From positions 19,581,501 to 19,645,500 of the forward strand of contig NC_089038.1 of the NCBI RefSeq assembly GCF_034140825.1: 64,000 nt of DNA. The letters are read 5' to 3'. A program made the position numbers and the translations under genes. The notes under the pieces were generated by a model. It did no database searches. It was given only the letters and a program-made list of their open reading frames with translations, and was not told where the DNA came from. Shown piece after piece: positions 10,722 through 21,439 of the stretch. Every line of letters begins with the position of its first letter. The stretch's first letter is position 1. This stretch comes from Oryza sativa Japonica Group. Taxonomy: Eukaryota > Streptophyta > Magnoliopsida > Poales > Poaceae.

Positions 10722-12931
10722 ATGGCAGCCCTGGCGCAGCTCGCCGGAGCGGCGGTGCGGGTGGCGCTCGCCGCCTTGCTGGCGCTGCTCCTCCCGGCCT
10801 ACCGCGTCTACAGGCTCACCGCCTCCTTCCTCGGCGCCCTCCTCGCCGCCGCCGCCGACGACGACGTCGCCGGCAAGGTCGTCCTCATCACCGGCGCCTC
10901 CTCCGGCATCGGCGAGGTTATTATCTAGCCTAGCTACCTACCTACCTAGTGTTCGTCTCCGACCATGTCGGTGGATGACGTGTGTGTTTGTATAACGCAG
11001 CATCTGGCTTACGAGTACGCGAGGAGGGGGGCGTACCTGGCGCTGGTGGCGAGGAGGGAGGAGAGCCTCCGGGAGGTCGGCGACGCGGCGCTGGCGGCCG
11101 GCTCGCCGGGCGTCCTCGTCGTCGCCGGCGACGTCTCCAGCCCCGACGACTGCCGCAAGTTCGTCGATGACACCATCCGCTACTTCGGTAGATGTAAGCG
11201 ATCCACACTAGTGATCATCTGCTGCTAATTGATTAACCAACAACTAATCAGTGTTACAAAAAGTAATTAATCAGTTAAATTAGCTGGGTTTAATTTCTCA
11301 AATAAAATCCCCTGGTGCATTTTTTTTTTTTTTGCAGTGGATCACCTGGTGAACAACGCGTCGATCTGGCAGGTTGGCAAGTTCGAAGAGCTCACCGATG
11401 TCAACCACTTCAGGAAACTGATGGTAAAATCAATATTTCTTCACCCAATCAATTTCTTGAGAACACCATTTCAGTACATTGACTAGTCTGAAACTCTGAA
11501 TAAGCTCAATTACTTCATTCGTGAATGCATTTTGTTGATTGAGTAAATTCATTAATTCATGATGATTCTTGCCCTAACTAATCAGGACATCAACTTTTGG
11601 GGCCACGTGTATCCGACCCGCCACGCCATCCCTCACCTGAAGAAGACGCGTGGCCGGATCGTCGGCGTCACCTCCAACTCGTCCTACATCTTCATGCCAA
11701 GAAACACCTTCTACAATGTTTGAACTCTCCACTCACATCCTCAAATTAATCAATCCCTAAAATTCTCTCCGTTCTGTCCTAAATATTTGACGCAGTTAAT
11801 TTTTTAAAATATATTTGATCTTTAGTCTTATTAAAAAAGTTAAATAATTATTAATTCTTTTCCTATCATACCCTTAATTCATTGTTAAATATAGTTTTAT
11901 ATCTAAGTATAGTTTTACATATTTCATAAAAAGAAAAAGAACAGTTTTTAAAAAGATTAACAGCGTTAAATATTTAAGAACGGAGGGAGTACAATAATGG
12001 AGTTGAATTATATTATTACATATACATGGTCGATCGGCGGTGTGTGCATGCAGGCCAGCAAGGCGGCGGCGGCCAACTTGTACGAGACGCTGAGGATGGA
12101 GCTCGCCGGCGACGGCATCGCCATTACCGAGGTCATCCCGGGTGTGGTCGAGTCGGAGATCACCAAGGGGAAGATGCTCACCAAGGAGGGCGACATGAGA
12201 GTAGACCAAGATGAACGAGACGTACGTCCATTTTTATTTTTGAACAACTCTCGTATCGATAGAGAAAAAAAATACAGGATTAAATCTTGAACAACTCTTG
12301 ATATTGATATAACATGAAAAAAAATACAAGATTACAATCATGTAAGTTCGTAATCAGGAAAACGAAAAAAAAAGAATATCACCACCCACACACCGATAAC
12401 ATCAACCCATATATACCTAGGAGAAGGTCTGCACCGGACCGGTCGCCGTTAAACGTGACCGGCCGTTGCTAGGCCAACAAAGAAACTATAGCTAAGATCG
12501 TCTAAAACCCAACCCTTATAACCGACACGAAACCCCGTTTTATCCACATCTTTAAGATCATACTTCAATTTAATTTACAGTGCCAATTATATTAATGCTT
12601 GATCATATCTTGATGTCACATTGTATATCGATGTCAGGCGATCCTAGGGGCGGCGCCGGTGGAGCGCGCCGGCGAGTTCGCGAGGGCGGCGGTGCGGGGC
12701 GTGTGCGGCGGGGAGAGGTACGTGTTCGAGCCGCGGTGGTACAGGGCGGCGTACACGCTCAGGGTGTGCTTCCCGGAGGCCCTGGAGTGGTGCGCCCGGC
12801 TGCTGACGGTGTGGCGGCTCGGTCCGGCGACGACGGACACGGTGGGCCGGTGGCTGCTCCTCGGCGTCCCCGGCCAGCGATGGCTCTCCCAGCCGGCGTC
12901 GCTCCGGTCGCCGGAGATCAAGGCTCGGTGA
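10722..12931 (+). CDS. Steroleosin / 11-beta-hydroxysteroid dehydrogenase-like SDR, paralog 2
   Basis: The six exons are 10722-10916, 11001-11193, 11338-11423, 11586-11717, 12054-12221 and 12638-12931; joined they give 1068 nt and 355 aa in frame. TGASSGIG lies at residues 57-64, VITPG-type EVIPGVVESE follows the active site, and the catalytic YNASK is Tyr201/Lys205. The usual NNAG is NNAS (residues 135-138), a small change next to the cofactor pocket. The N-terminal membrane segment (about 10-40) keeps LLLPAYRVYRL but has one proline instead of PP. Compared with paralog 1 it has an extra intron directly after TGASSGIGE; the other introns match in place and phase. A Stowaway MITE sits in the intron before the ASKAA exon. 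Likely a lipid-droplet or ER NADP-dependent oxidoreductase; substrate unknown. Confidence 0.92.
11764..11989. mobile_element. Stowaway MITE in intron of SDR paralog 2
   Basis: The ends are CTCTCCGTTCTGTCC and GAACGGAGGGAG, followed by TA, with the sub-terminal AAATATTTGACGC / GCGTTAAATATTT pairing inside. It belongs to the same ~230-bp subfamily as the copies at 21054 and 48709. Confidence 0.85.
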
Positions 12932-13597
12932 AGGCTGGAGTTGTGTGCTGCCCGGCTTTGGCTAGCTAGCTAGCTTCGTCGTATTGAGTTTTGGTCTTCT
13001 CTTTCTCAACAGCAGCCTGCAGTCTGTATGTAATAAACGTGTTCCAGGGTGATTTTCATTTGTTAGGAATACTCCTACCTCGGTCTCAAAATATAAGATA
13101 GCACTACTTAAAAAAAAACCTTAATAGGTGTTAGTTGGAAAACCCTATAGGTGCCGGTTTTTATCAGCACCATGGAGGTGGTACTGATTAGAGGATATAG
13201 ATGTGTCGATTTAGAAACCGACACCTTTGAGGTATGCGATTTTAAAAAAAAAACCCGGCTTTGCTCAAATTGAGCCGAGATGATGCTCCAAAGCACCAGA
13301 AATAGATCCAAAAATCAAAAAAAAAGGAGAAAACTAACATCGGATAATCAACAAGAAGTTTATGGAGCAAATGTTCATCAAATATTCACATCATTGAATA
13401 AAACATCATAAAAATCACCAACAAATCATGTAGTCGGGTGGCCGTCGGCTAGATCCATCGGACAAAAGCTTCTTCTAGATCTAGAAACGAAGATAGGTTA
13501 AGGTAGAATGAGATGGAGGGAGAAAGAAAGAGGATGCAAGTTATCATGGGTGCTCACCAGAGACAGAAGCAGTAGGACATGTCGGCCACCACTGCTC
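12932..13597. other. 3' flank of SDR paralog 2 with one CACTA-like terminus
   Basis: The SDR 3' UTR probably ends near the AATAAA at 13032. At 13102 a CACTACTTAAAA end begins, followed by AGGTGCCGG and ACCGACACC words typical of sub-terminal repeats of rice CACTA-like elements. No matching TAGTG end was found to the right, so the element is partial or its other end is eroded. No gene is seen. Confidence 0.4.
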
Positions 13598-13895
13598 GCC
13601 GAATAGAGAGGAGAGGCCATGGCAGGCGAGGGGAGGCGGACGGAGAGGCCGCCGGATCTAGCGGTGGGAAGCCTACCGCCGTCGCCTCCCCTTGGATCTG
13701 GCGAAGGGGAGGGTGCCGCAGCCGCCCGTGGGAGACCGCCGTTGCCGCCGAATAGAGAGGAGAGGCCATGGCAGGCGAGGGGAGGCGGACGGAGAGGCCG
13801 CCGGATCTAGCGGTGGGAAGCCCACCGCCGTCGCCTCCCCTTGGATCTGGCGAAGGGGAGGGTGCCGCAGCCGCCCGTGGGAGACCGCCATTGCC
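13598..13895. repeat. 149-bp GC-rich tandem duplication
   Basis: Two near-identical 149-bp copies (13598-13746 and 13747-13895) start GCCGAATAGAGAGGAGAGGC and contain CCGCCGGATCTAGCGGTGGG and GGATCTGGCGAAGGGGAGGG. They differ at about two positions. Open frames run through both copies on both strands, but there is no recognisable protein. Confidence 0.9.
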
Positions 13896-14809
13896 GCTAG
13901 ACCGCCGTTGCTACCACCGCTTCACGAGAGAGGCATGATGAGAGAGAGACGCGCAAGAGAGAGGGGAACGATCAGATCGAGAGAGAGAGACAAACTTATC
14001 TCCTCACCACGCGCTCCACCAAGTCCTACAATTCTAAAGAAAAAAAAATTAGGAGGGAAAGACCAAACATTTTTAAGAGATTGTGATTGTCCTGGGGATT
14101 CAACACGGGATCATAGGGTTGAAACACACACGTATTGCCACTCAAATCCTCCAATTCTCATGTAGATGGGCTGCTTGGCTAGGCCTTTAGCCGGATTTGC
14201 AGCGTGCATCGTCGTCCGTCCTTTAATTGATCGTGTCTCAACGGCAGCCTTGCAGGCGTGATAATTGATAAGACGGGTTCCTTGCTGATCTTGTTGTACT
14301 AGTGACTGGTAGATGTTGTTTATGTACGTGTTTCAAACATGCTTTATGTTAAACTGCGTGTGCATAATTTACTTCAGTCAAACAGATGCGATATCCCAAG
14401 CATTGATGCTTCTGTGTAACATGAAAATTCTGCTAGCTGGGCAAAAGGTTGTGATGGACAGTGTGTACTAATTAGTAAACACACAGGTCATCTTCCTAAC
14501 TACTCTAGTCAGCCATCCATCCTTCCAAAAAGCCAGGCTGCCAACCATTGGTTTCGTAGTGCATCCCACTGCAACTGCTGCTGGAGAAGAATAAAGTCAT
14601 AAGCACCTAACTACCGGAAAGGAGAGAATAATATTCAGCAAATGGAGTTACGTAAGTATACCTGACAAGGAGCTGACGAACAGGGCCGCTGAATGCGGGA
14701 GCAGAGTACCTATGAAACGCACCTTGTCTTGGCAAATTTGGCATATTAAGGCCACAATCGTATGACTGGCCTTATCTTTTGCATAGCGCCTCGGAGAAGC
14801 TGAATATAT
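13896..14809. other. Region between SDR paralog 2 and the RMI1-like gene
   Basis: GA-rich sequence to about 14000, then AT-rich sequence. From about 14150 to 14290 there is weak resemblance to the 3' UTR of SDR paralog 2 (TCTCAAC.GCAGCC.TGCAG). The last few hundred bases are probably the 3' UTR of the minus-strand RMI1-like gene. No gene is supported. Confidence 0.4.
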
Positions 14810-14945
14810 TCATGGAGTGGTGTCCATAAAATCCAGGCTCCGCATGTAGCCCTGACCAGAAAATGTTTTCACCCTCCGAAGCAGCTGCCACGCATCCGAA
14901 CTTGAACAACCTTTATTCATCTCACGTACAATAGGAACAGAAGAA
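14810..14945 (-). pseudogene. Out-of-frame continuation of the RMI1-like C-terminus
   Basis: Downstream of NRDSS in the last exon, a frame displaced by two bases encodes REMNKGCSSSDAWQLLRRVK and reads to a stop at 14810-14812. Its composition looks like real coding sequence of the family's C-terminal region, whereas the in-frame reading stops after seven more residues. The shift falls at a TTCTTCTCTG (transcript strand) where one extra CT would explain it. A sequencing error, a recent mutation, or chance are all possible. Confidence 0.5.
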
Positions 14946-17900
14946 TCTCTGTTGAGCTCAATAAGGATTGTGCCCTGCAATCAAGGGAAGTAGAGCTCAA
15001 AACACATTTCATATTTCAGAATGCTACAAACAAAATTGAACTAAAATTCCATGTAATGAAACGTTATTGATGTAGCAATAATATGAACCACGCAAGTTTG
15101 CAAGGGTTTATAATCAAAATAGCATGTCGGGCTTATGTGCTTCAATATTTACGAGCTATAATATCATCAAATTTGGCTGCTTCAAGAATATGCAATGTCA
15201 AATAGGTTCTCTGTGCTGGTATTACTTTCCTTAAACAGCAAAATGTTTCTTAAAAATACTCTAAATTATTCATCTAAATTCTATAGCCTGCTATTTTTAT
15301 TACCATTCTTTGAATTTCAATTGGCTAATGTCTATCGCTATGCCTGCCTATGTTATCTGAACAAGGAAAAATGAAGAATCTTTTACTTCAACACAGTAGT
15401 CTATTCCTGTTCCACTAGGATAAAGAAAGATTATGTATTCACTTTTGGACATGGTACTCAACTAGTATGGTTGCTGAGTGCCTGCCATTAGAATGCAAGG
15501 TTTTACCAATGCAGAAACGTCACAAACTCACAATGAAAACAGGTACAATAATATGAGAGCAAGAATGACCTCAAAGTTCACCAGGAAATGCTCAAATGCT
15601 TTCATAGTTTTTCTTATATTGGCTTGTGCTGGGCCACCAGAAGAAAGAGCAGCTGCAAGCTCCTCAGCGGAAAGGCCAATCATGTTCTGTACAATCTATC
15701 AAACAGAATGGCAGAACACATGATGATGCAATAAGGTAAGATGGCAATCACAAGTAAGCACACTAGGATAAATTACTAATACAAATAGATTTACTTACAT
15801 CACGGTCAACAAAGGCCTCTGTAATAAAACTACCATCATCTATGTAGACATAAAGATCGTATTGCATGGATTGCTTGTATTGAAACCGTTTGACAGAAGT
15901 GATCAAACCCTGTAGCAGTTATATCAATCAACGTTTACTCATTTCCATATATTATTAAAAAAATAATGTGTGCAAGAGAATGTTCCAACATTCTTGAGCC
16001 ATTGAAAACTAGTTTGGTCAAACTGGAAATATGGAACTGATGCAGTTGAAGTACTCCTAAAAAGTTTTTGGTAAACAAAACCATTTGGAAATGAGCAACT
16101 AATGTACTAAGAAGCAAGCAAACCTTAATTTTTCCTTGAATATAAGGTACTGTATCCTGTTGAACACCCCAATCAGCTAACATGTTGAATATGTAAGTAA
16201 AAGGCTTTTCATTTTCGCCACATAGACTGATCGGATGCCCAATGTTATTGATCCCATCATCCACATTTGAAGATCGTGTGGCTTCCCCACTTCTTGTGCC
16301 AGTATTGCCAACACCATGTGGCGCAAGTCGGGAATCATATCCAGAAGGGGTAGTCACAGAAAGTTCCCTTTTGCTCTCACTAGAAGCACTAATGTGGTCC
16401 TGCATGGTGATACCTTGAACACGTTGCATTTGTTCATGTACGTTATTACCAACAAAGGAAGGGTCAACACGTTCATCTGCCATAGCTCGTGTAGTTCCAC
16501 TAATGCTGCATTGGGCATTATATCTATAAGAAGTAGATGCAGAAGCTTCTTTATTGCGCCCATTAAGAGAAGTAGATTGGTCCTGCATGGTGATTTCCTG
16601 GATATGCGGGCTTTGCTCTTGGGCATTGCTTACTAAAACATGTTCGTCTGCCATAGCTCGTGTAGTTCCACTAATGCTGCATTGGGCATTATATCTATAT
16701 GATGCAGAAGCTTCTTTATTGTGCCTATTAAGAGAAGTAGGTTGGCCCTGCATGGTGATTTCTTGGATATGTCGGCTTTGCTCTTGGGCATTGCTTACTA
16801 CAACATGAGGGATAAGATTGTCCACCATAGGTTGTGTAGTTCTACCAACCTGAGAAGCATGGGAAGCATTACCTGCGCATTGAAATTTTGAGATCACAAA
16901 ACATGATGAAGAATATTATATAAAACTGAGGAGTTGCAATGTTAATCCCATTTAATTTGGCTAAACTCGGTTCGTCGTTACCACATGAATGGAGAACGAA
17001 AAAAATCTGGCAGGTAGTCTACTGAGAGTGCTTGTTGCAGCAATTGTGGACAAACTAGCCTAACTTAGCATTGAAAGCCAATGGATTAAAAAAACGGCCA
17101 CGTTATAGCAATGCTCTGTGTTCCAGCAAAACAATTACTACTAATTTATAATTCAGTTTCCATTCTTTCTAAGAACAAAAGCTAGTTCGCCACACAATCA
17201 ATCTATCAATGAAATCTATATAGTACCTAATCTGGTTGGATGAGGGGTATTCACTGTTCTTGGCACTGAGGCTCCTTGCTCGGCATCATTTGTAGCATTG
17301 GCATTTGTTGGCCAGGCTGCTAGAGTGGCTCTCGAAGACAATGGTAATCCACCTTGTTTCCTGCAGCATGAAGAGTTGTGACTTGTGAACAAACAAGCAG
17401 TGTCCTGTCAAGAAATGTTATATACACATTGAAAAACAAAATTTCTGGCATGCAACTGACTGGATAGATGTGAACATTGAGTATTTGTTTTGTTTAAACT
17501 TAGAAGCTAAATAAATTCCATGAAATTGAAAAGAAATGGAAGGCAAAGAAAGTTCCGTTGTTCATAAAGGACCTCCCAGCATATGGCTCCCACCATTACC
17601 ACAGAAAGGCCACTACCACAGATCCTAAACAGGCACATTTGCATTTGAATGATATGATTTATCCAACTACTAGGATATTCGCAAAAATAACTCTCAAGTC
17701 ATTGCTTAAAATCCAAGTTTGAAGCATGTGTTGCAATTAAATGTCATGTATGTAAATCTGCTCAATTCACTAATGCACAACATATACCTTTTGCCACGTG
17801 GCGGTTTGTTTACTTCAGAAACAAGCCTATTACGTGCTTCATCCAGTTCATCATCAACACCCCCAAGAATCTCAATGACCTCGGGCACCAGCATAAAAAG

Positions 17901-20021
17901 GCCTCTCCTTATGTGCACATTTCTTATAACAATCTGAGATGTGTTGACAAGTTATGAGCTGTTGATACAAAAAATAGCAAATGGAAAAAATGTCTCTTCC
18001 AGTCACACTATTTTGTATTATCACTTAGTCAATAGTTTGTTCGCAATCAAATTGTTTACATAGATTGATAAGCATTTATCGTTTAATTGTAGAAGCCTGT
18101 CTCCAGAAACCATTTCTTAAGAGAAAAGTAAATTGAAAAGGCAGGGAGTCTAACAGAGCACCAGTGACCATGGAAGCTACTATCTAGGAGGGAAAAACCA
18201 GAGTTTTGTGATAATTAGTTTGCTATATTGAATGCTAATGGATAAATCTAACTATGTTGTGTGAAAAAAAAATTCACTGATAATTTTTAAATGTAAACTA
18301 ATAAAATGAACGCAAAATACAAATGTTCTGAAGAAAAAGGAACAGAGAAAGCAATGACCTTAAAACCAGCAGGGGCAAGAACTTCCAGGTCTTTGATCGG
18401 CCTGTATTCCATTCCATATATGCGTTGGATCCCATCTGTCATTGATAACTTTAAACATCTTTTGGGCCCCGCATGTGCATCACGATATCTTTCCCTTAAA
18501 GGAGCTGACAGGTTGACAATCTCATCAACCTTACAAACTCAAGAGTCAGTTAAACCATAGGAAAAAAAGAACAAAAGGAAAACCCCAGAACACATTATCA
18601 CAAAAAAAAATGCAAAACTACAACAATGTACAATTAGTGTATGCTAAAGTTAAAAAATTATTGAATATGGCATGAGCTAGTGTATGCCTGTATGGAGATT
18701 GGAAATTGAACTTACAAGACGTATAAAGGCATCAGTGCTAGGAAAGAAATACACAGGAACTGACAACTACTTTTCAGAATAAGCAATTTACTGTGCTATC
18801 AAAATCATGTTTATTTCGGCGCGGTACCATTTGTGCTACGAAATTCAGCACTCATGGCACACTTGATGAGTTGATATACAAAAGAAGAAAACCACAGCTT
18901 TCCATTCTATTGAGTGTCAGATGAATCATGAACTACCGAACTGAAACAAGTAAACATCGACGGGCTCAAGCTTGAAGCACATATTTATTCCCTGAAAATA
19001 CTAGCAGATATTTGATCTTAAGTGCCTTCCAAAATTCCGCAGATCACACCAAGCATGCCACACTAGGCGGCACCACAGCAGTACAGGTATAGGGAACCTA
19101 GAGCTCAGTAACAAAAGTATGACCAAAAAATTTAACCACGCATTCTAAGTAAAGAGAAAATGGTATAACCTGCAGCACGAGGGGGCCATCGAGGACGGCG
19201 TTGTGCATGCTCCCAACGCCCTCCGGGAGCACGCCCGCGCCGCACGCGTTCATGTCGGCGAAGAGGAACTGCTCGAAGCACCGCCTGGCCATCGCCTCCA
19301 CGCCGCCGAGGCCGTAGAACCCGGGTACCCCGGCGGCGCAGGACTCGAGCCACTCCGGGCGCAGCCGCAGCCCGAGCCCCCTCAGGAACTCGTCCACCTG
19401 CCGCAGCGGCCCGCTCAGCGCAGACACCGGGGTGCTCGACGGCGGAATCGGGGACGGCGACGGGGTTCCCGCAGGGGATGGCGCCGCGGCTCGGGGCGGC
19501 GCAGATGGAGTAGGAGTTGGGGTTCGGGCCGGAAGAGGGGCAGCCCACACGGGAACGGGGGGTCGGGTCGGGGTCGGGGTCGGGGTCGGCGTCGGCGTCG
19601 GCATCGGCGTTCGCGCCGGAGGCGGAGGGGGCGGCGGAGGGGAGATGTGCTCGGGGGCGTCGACGAAGGGGGAGTCCCCATCGGGGTCCTCGATCTCCTC
19701 CACCTCCTCATACTCCTCCTCCTCGTCCTCCACCACCACCACCTCCTCCTCCTCCACCACCACCTCCGCCTCCGCCTCCTCCTCATCGGAAATCTCTATG
19801 GGAGGGGAAGGGGGAGGCGAGGACGGGGAGGGGAACTGAACGGGGACTGACCTAGGGTTTTGCGGCGAGGGCCAGCCATCGCCGCAGCCGCCGCCGCTTA
19901 CGCTCGGGAAGGAGGCGGACGCCGAGGCGGACGCGGGGGTGGAGGCGGTGGCCGCGCCGCCGCCGCCGCCGCCGTCGTCGGAGTCGGAGTCGGAGGTGAT
20001 GATTAGGTTTCGGCGCCTCAT
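14917..20021 (-). CDS. RMI1: RMI1-like protein (RecQ-mediated genome instability 1), C-terminus apparently frameshifted
   Basis: The eight exons, in transcript order, are 20021-19170, 18529-18359, 17933-17788, 17360-17227, 16872-16124, 15909-15799, 15695-15570 and 14976 to a stop at 14919-14917, giving about 782 aa with all junctions in frame. RMI1 is the OB-fold partner of topoisomerase III-alpha and RecQ helicase that dissolves double Holliday junctions. The conserved OB region is spread over exons 2-3: LKLSMTDGIQRIYGMEYRPI, LEVLAPAGFK, IVIRNVHIRRGLFMLVPEV and LVSEVNKPPRGKR. The N-terminal exon encodes a low-complexity Asp/Glu/Pro region including a (PT)n tract. Exon 5 carries a 55-57-aa repeat in two close copies and one diverged copy. 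The C-terminal OB-like part has YDLYVYIDDGSFITEAFVDR and GTILIELNRDSS. After NRDSS the frame runs into an early stop, while a neighbouring frame keeps a plausible continuation (MNKGCSSSDAWQLLRRVKTF) ending at 14810. Confidence 0.88.
16469..16804 (-). repeat. Tandem coding repeat in RMI1-like exon 5
   Basis: Two adjacent units of 55 and 57 codons share VSNAQEQS.HIQEITMQ, NKEASA, and YRYNAQCSISGTTRAMADE. A third, strongly diverged unit follows (VHEQMQRVQGITMQDHISAS). Units one and two are nearly identical at DNA level, so this is a recent in-frame expansion of an older repeat. Confidence 0.85.
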
Positions 20022-20313
20022 TTTGGGGGAGAAATTTTTGTTGGTTGATCGTGGGGTTTGGGAGATTTTGGTGGTTTCCCTCCAAAGTTTGGAAATGAGG
20101 GGAAGAGGGTTTTGGAAGGGGGGAAAGTTGGGGATGACATGTGGGGCCCATATGTCAGTGCCGAATTTTTGGACCGAGATGGGCTGGAAGCCTGGAAGGT
20201 TGGGATATTGTCGGCCTGGGTGAGGAGGCCTAAATAGGGAAAAGGGTAAGGAAAAGAAGTCCAAATTGACTCCCTCCAGGACATGTTAAAAGAGTGAATT
20301 GCACTTTGAGCTA
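20022..20313 (-). promoter_or_regulatory. 5' flank of the RMI1-like gene
   Basis: This is the upstream region of the minus-strand gene and includes its 5' UTR. The RMI1-like reading frame stays open upstream to about 20264, but homology starts at MRRRNLIITSDSDSDD. GTGGGNCC-like words (GTGGGGCCCATAT near 20139), known as site II-type elements of replication and repair genes, are present. Their function here is inferred. Confidence 0.4.
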
Positions 20314-20417
20314 CTTCCTCCGTTTCATATTGTAAGACCTTCTAGCATTGTGGCATTGCCCACATTCATATATATGTTAATGATGCTAGAAAGCCTTATA
20401 ATATGAAATGGAGGGAG
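20314..20417. mobile_element. Stowaway MITE (short, highly palindromic type)
   Basis: CTTCCTCCGTTTCATATTGTAAG opens it and CTTATAATATGAAATGGAGGGAG closes it, with TA on both sides. The central TTAATGATGCTAGAAAG pairs with CTTCTAGCATTG near the left end, so most of the element folds on itself. Confidence 0.9.
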
Positions 20418-20419
20418 TA

Positions 20420-21053
20420 GTACTTTTTACCCATGTTTCATTTTGGACTAAGGGTAGACAAATCTTTTCGCTTTGGACTAGGTGATTTTGCAAAAGTTTC
20501 AAACTGGACTGACTTTCTTCTCCATCTCTCTTCTTCTGGTTTTTTCACCATTGAGATGCTGCTATGGATCAACTCGAACAAACACATGACTAGGATTCCT
20601 TCTCTCGGATCCATTCCTGAGCTCGAACTCACAAAACCAAACCACATGGCTGCTCGCTGCTGCGGTTGTTGCCTGTGATCTCACAATCAAGTGATTTTTT
20701 CCAGCTCACATGATGTTGGAGGGAGAAAAGGAGCCAAAAGGAAAAAAATCAAGGTCCTGAATGATTATGATAGAGTATTGATGGGTGTGTTTAGTTACTG
20801 GTGAGCCAAGGAAATAGTGAGTGGCAGCAAAAGTAGCTAGGTTAGAGGCATGGAACACAAGAATGATCCAATGTGCAATAGAAGGTAACAAATTCCCCAT
20901 CCAAAGTGAAAGACATGAAACATAGCCTAGTTCTAAGTGAAACTATGACAATAATAAGTGGTCTAAAATACAATTCACTCTAATGTTAAATTTGATTTGT
21001 TTTACTCAGTCGGATATATCAACTCCTCCACATATTAAAAGTTAAAACATGTA
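20420..21053. other. Intergenic region, nothing recognised
   Basis: Moderately AT-rich sequence with short open frames (for example at 20433-20678 on + and 20438-20647 on -) that lack family motifs or codon bias. I see no gene or element I can support. Confidence 0.5.
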
Positions 21054-21212
21054 CTCCCTCCTTCCCTAAATGTTTGACGCCGTTGACTTTTTTAAATATG
21101 TTTGACTGTTCGTCTTATTCAAAAAATTTAAGTAATTATTAATTCTTTTCCCATCATTTGATTTATTGTTAAATATACTTTTATGTATACATATAGTTTT
21201 ACACATTTCATA
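21054..21212. mobile_element. Stowaway MITE, left part only
   Basis: Starts after TA with CTCCCTCCTTCCCTAAATGTTTGACGCC and continues with the TTTACACATTTCATAA stretch shared with the copies at 11764 and 48709. It then stops without its right terminus. Confidence 0.75.
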
Positions 21213-21349
21213 ACTCCACTGTTCCTAGAGCATCGTAGCCACAAAAATAAAATTTTTAAAATATACATGAGATCATATTGAAGTGACTTTTGAGAGTATT
21301 TAGTTGGACATTGTAATAATAATCATGTAGTACTCGATTAAAACAAAAA

Positions 21350-21421
21350 GCGTCTGTAGTCCAACGGTTAGGATAATTGCCTTCCAAGCAATAGACCCGG
21401 GTTCGACTCCCGGCAGACGCA
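21350..21421 (+). tRNA. tRNA-Gly (anticodon UCC), nuclear
   Basis: The 72-nt cloverleaf has acceptor arms GCGTCTG (21350-21356) and CAGACGC (21414-21420) with discriminator A. The D-arm region is TAGTCCAACGGTTAGGATA, which also serves as the A box. The anticodon arm is TTGC-CTTCCAA-GCAA with anticodon TCC at 21383-21385, and the T arm CCGGGTTCGACTCCCGG contains the B box GGTTCGACTCC. There is no intron. A run of seven T at about 21424-21430 is a good RNA polymerase III terminator. All stems pair, so the gene looks functional. Confidence 0.97.
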
Positions 21422-21439
21422 TCTTTTTTTCTTTTGTCT

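Noticed and set aside
15935-16897. Single 320-codon minus-strand frame taken as a separate gene
   Set aside because: It is exon 5 of the RMI1-like gene extended into both neighbouring introns; splice signals at 16872 and 16124 fit the gene model.
19203-19850. Plus-strand frame (215 codons) opposite RMI1-like exon 1
   Set aside because: Low-complexity shadow of the Asp/Glu/Pro-rich exon.
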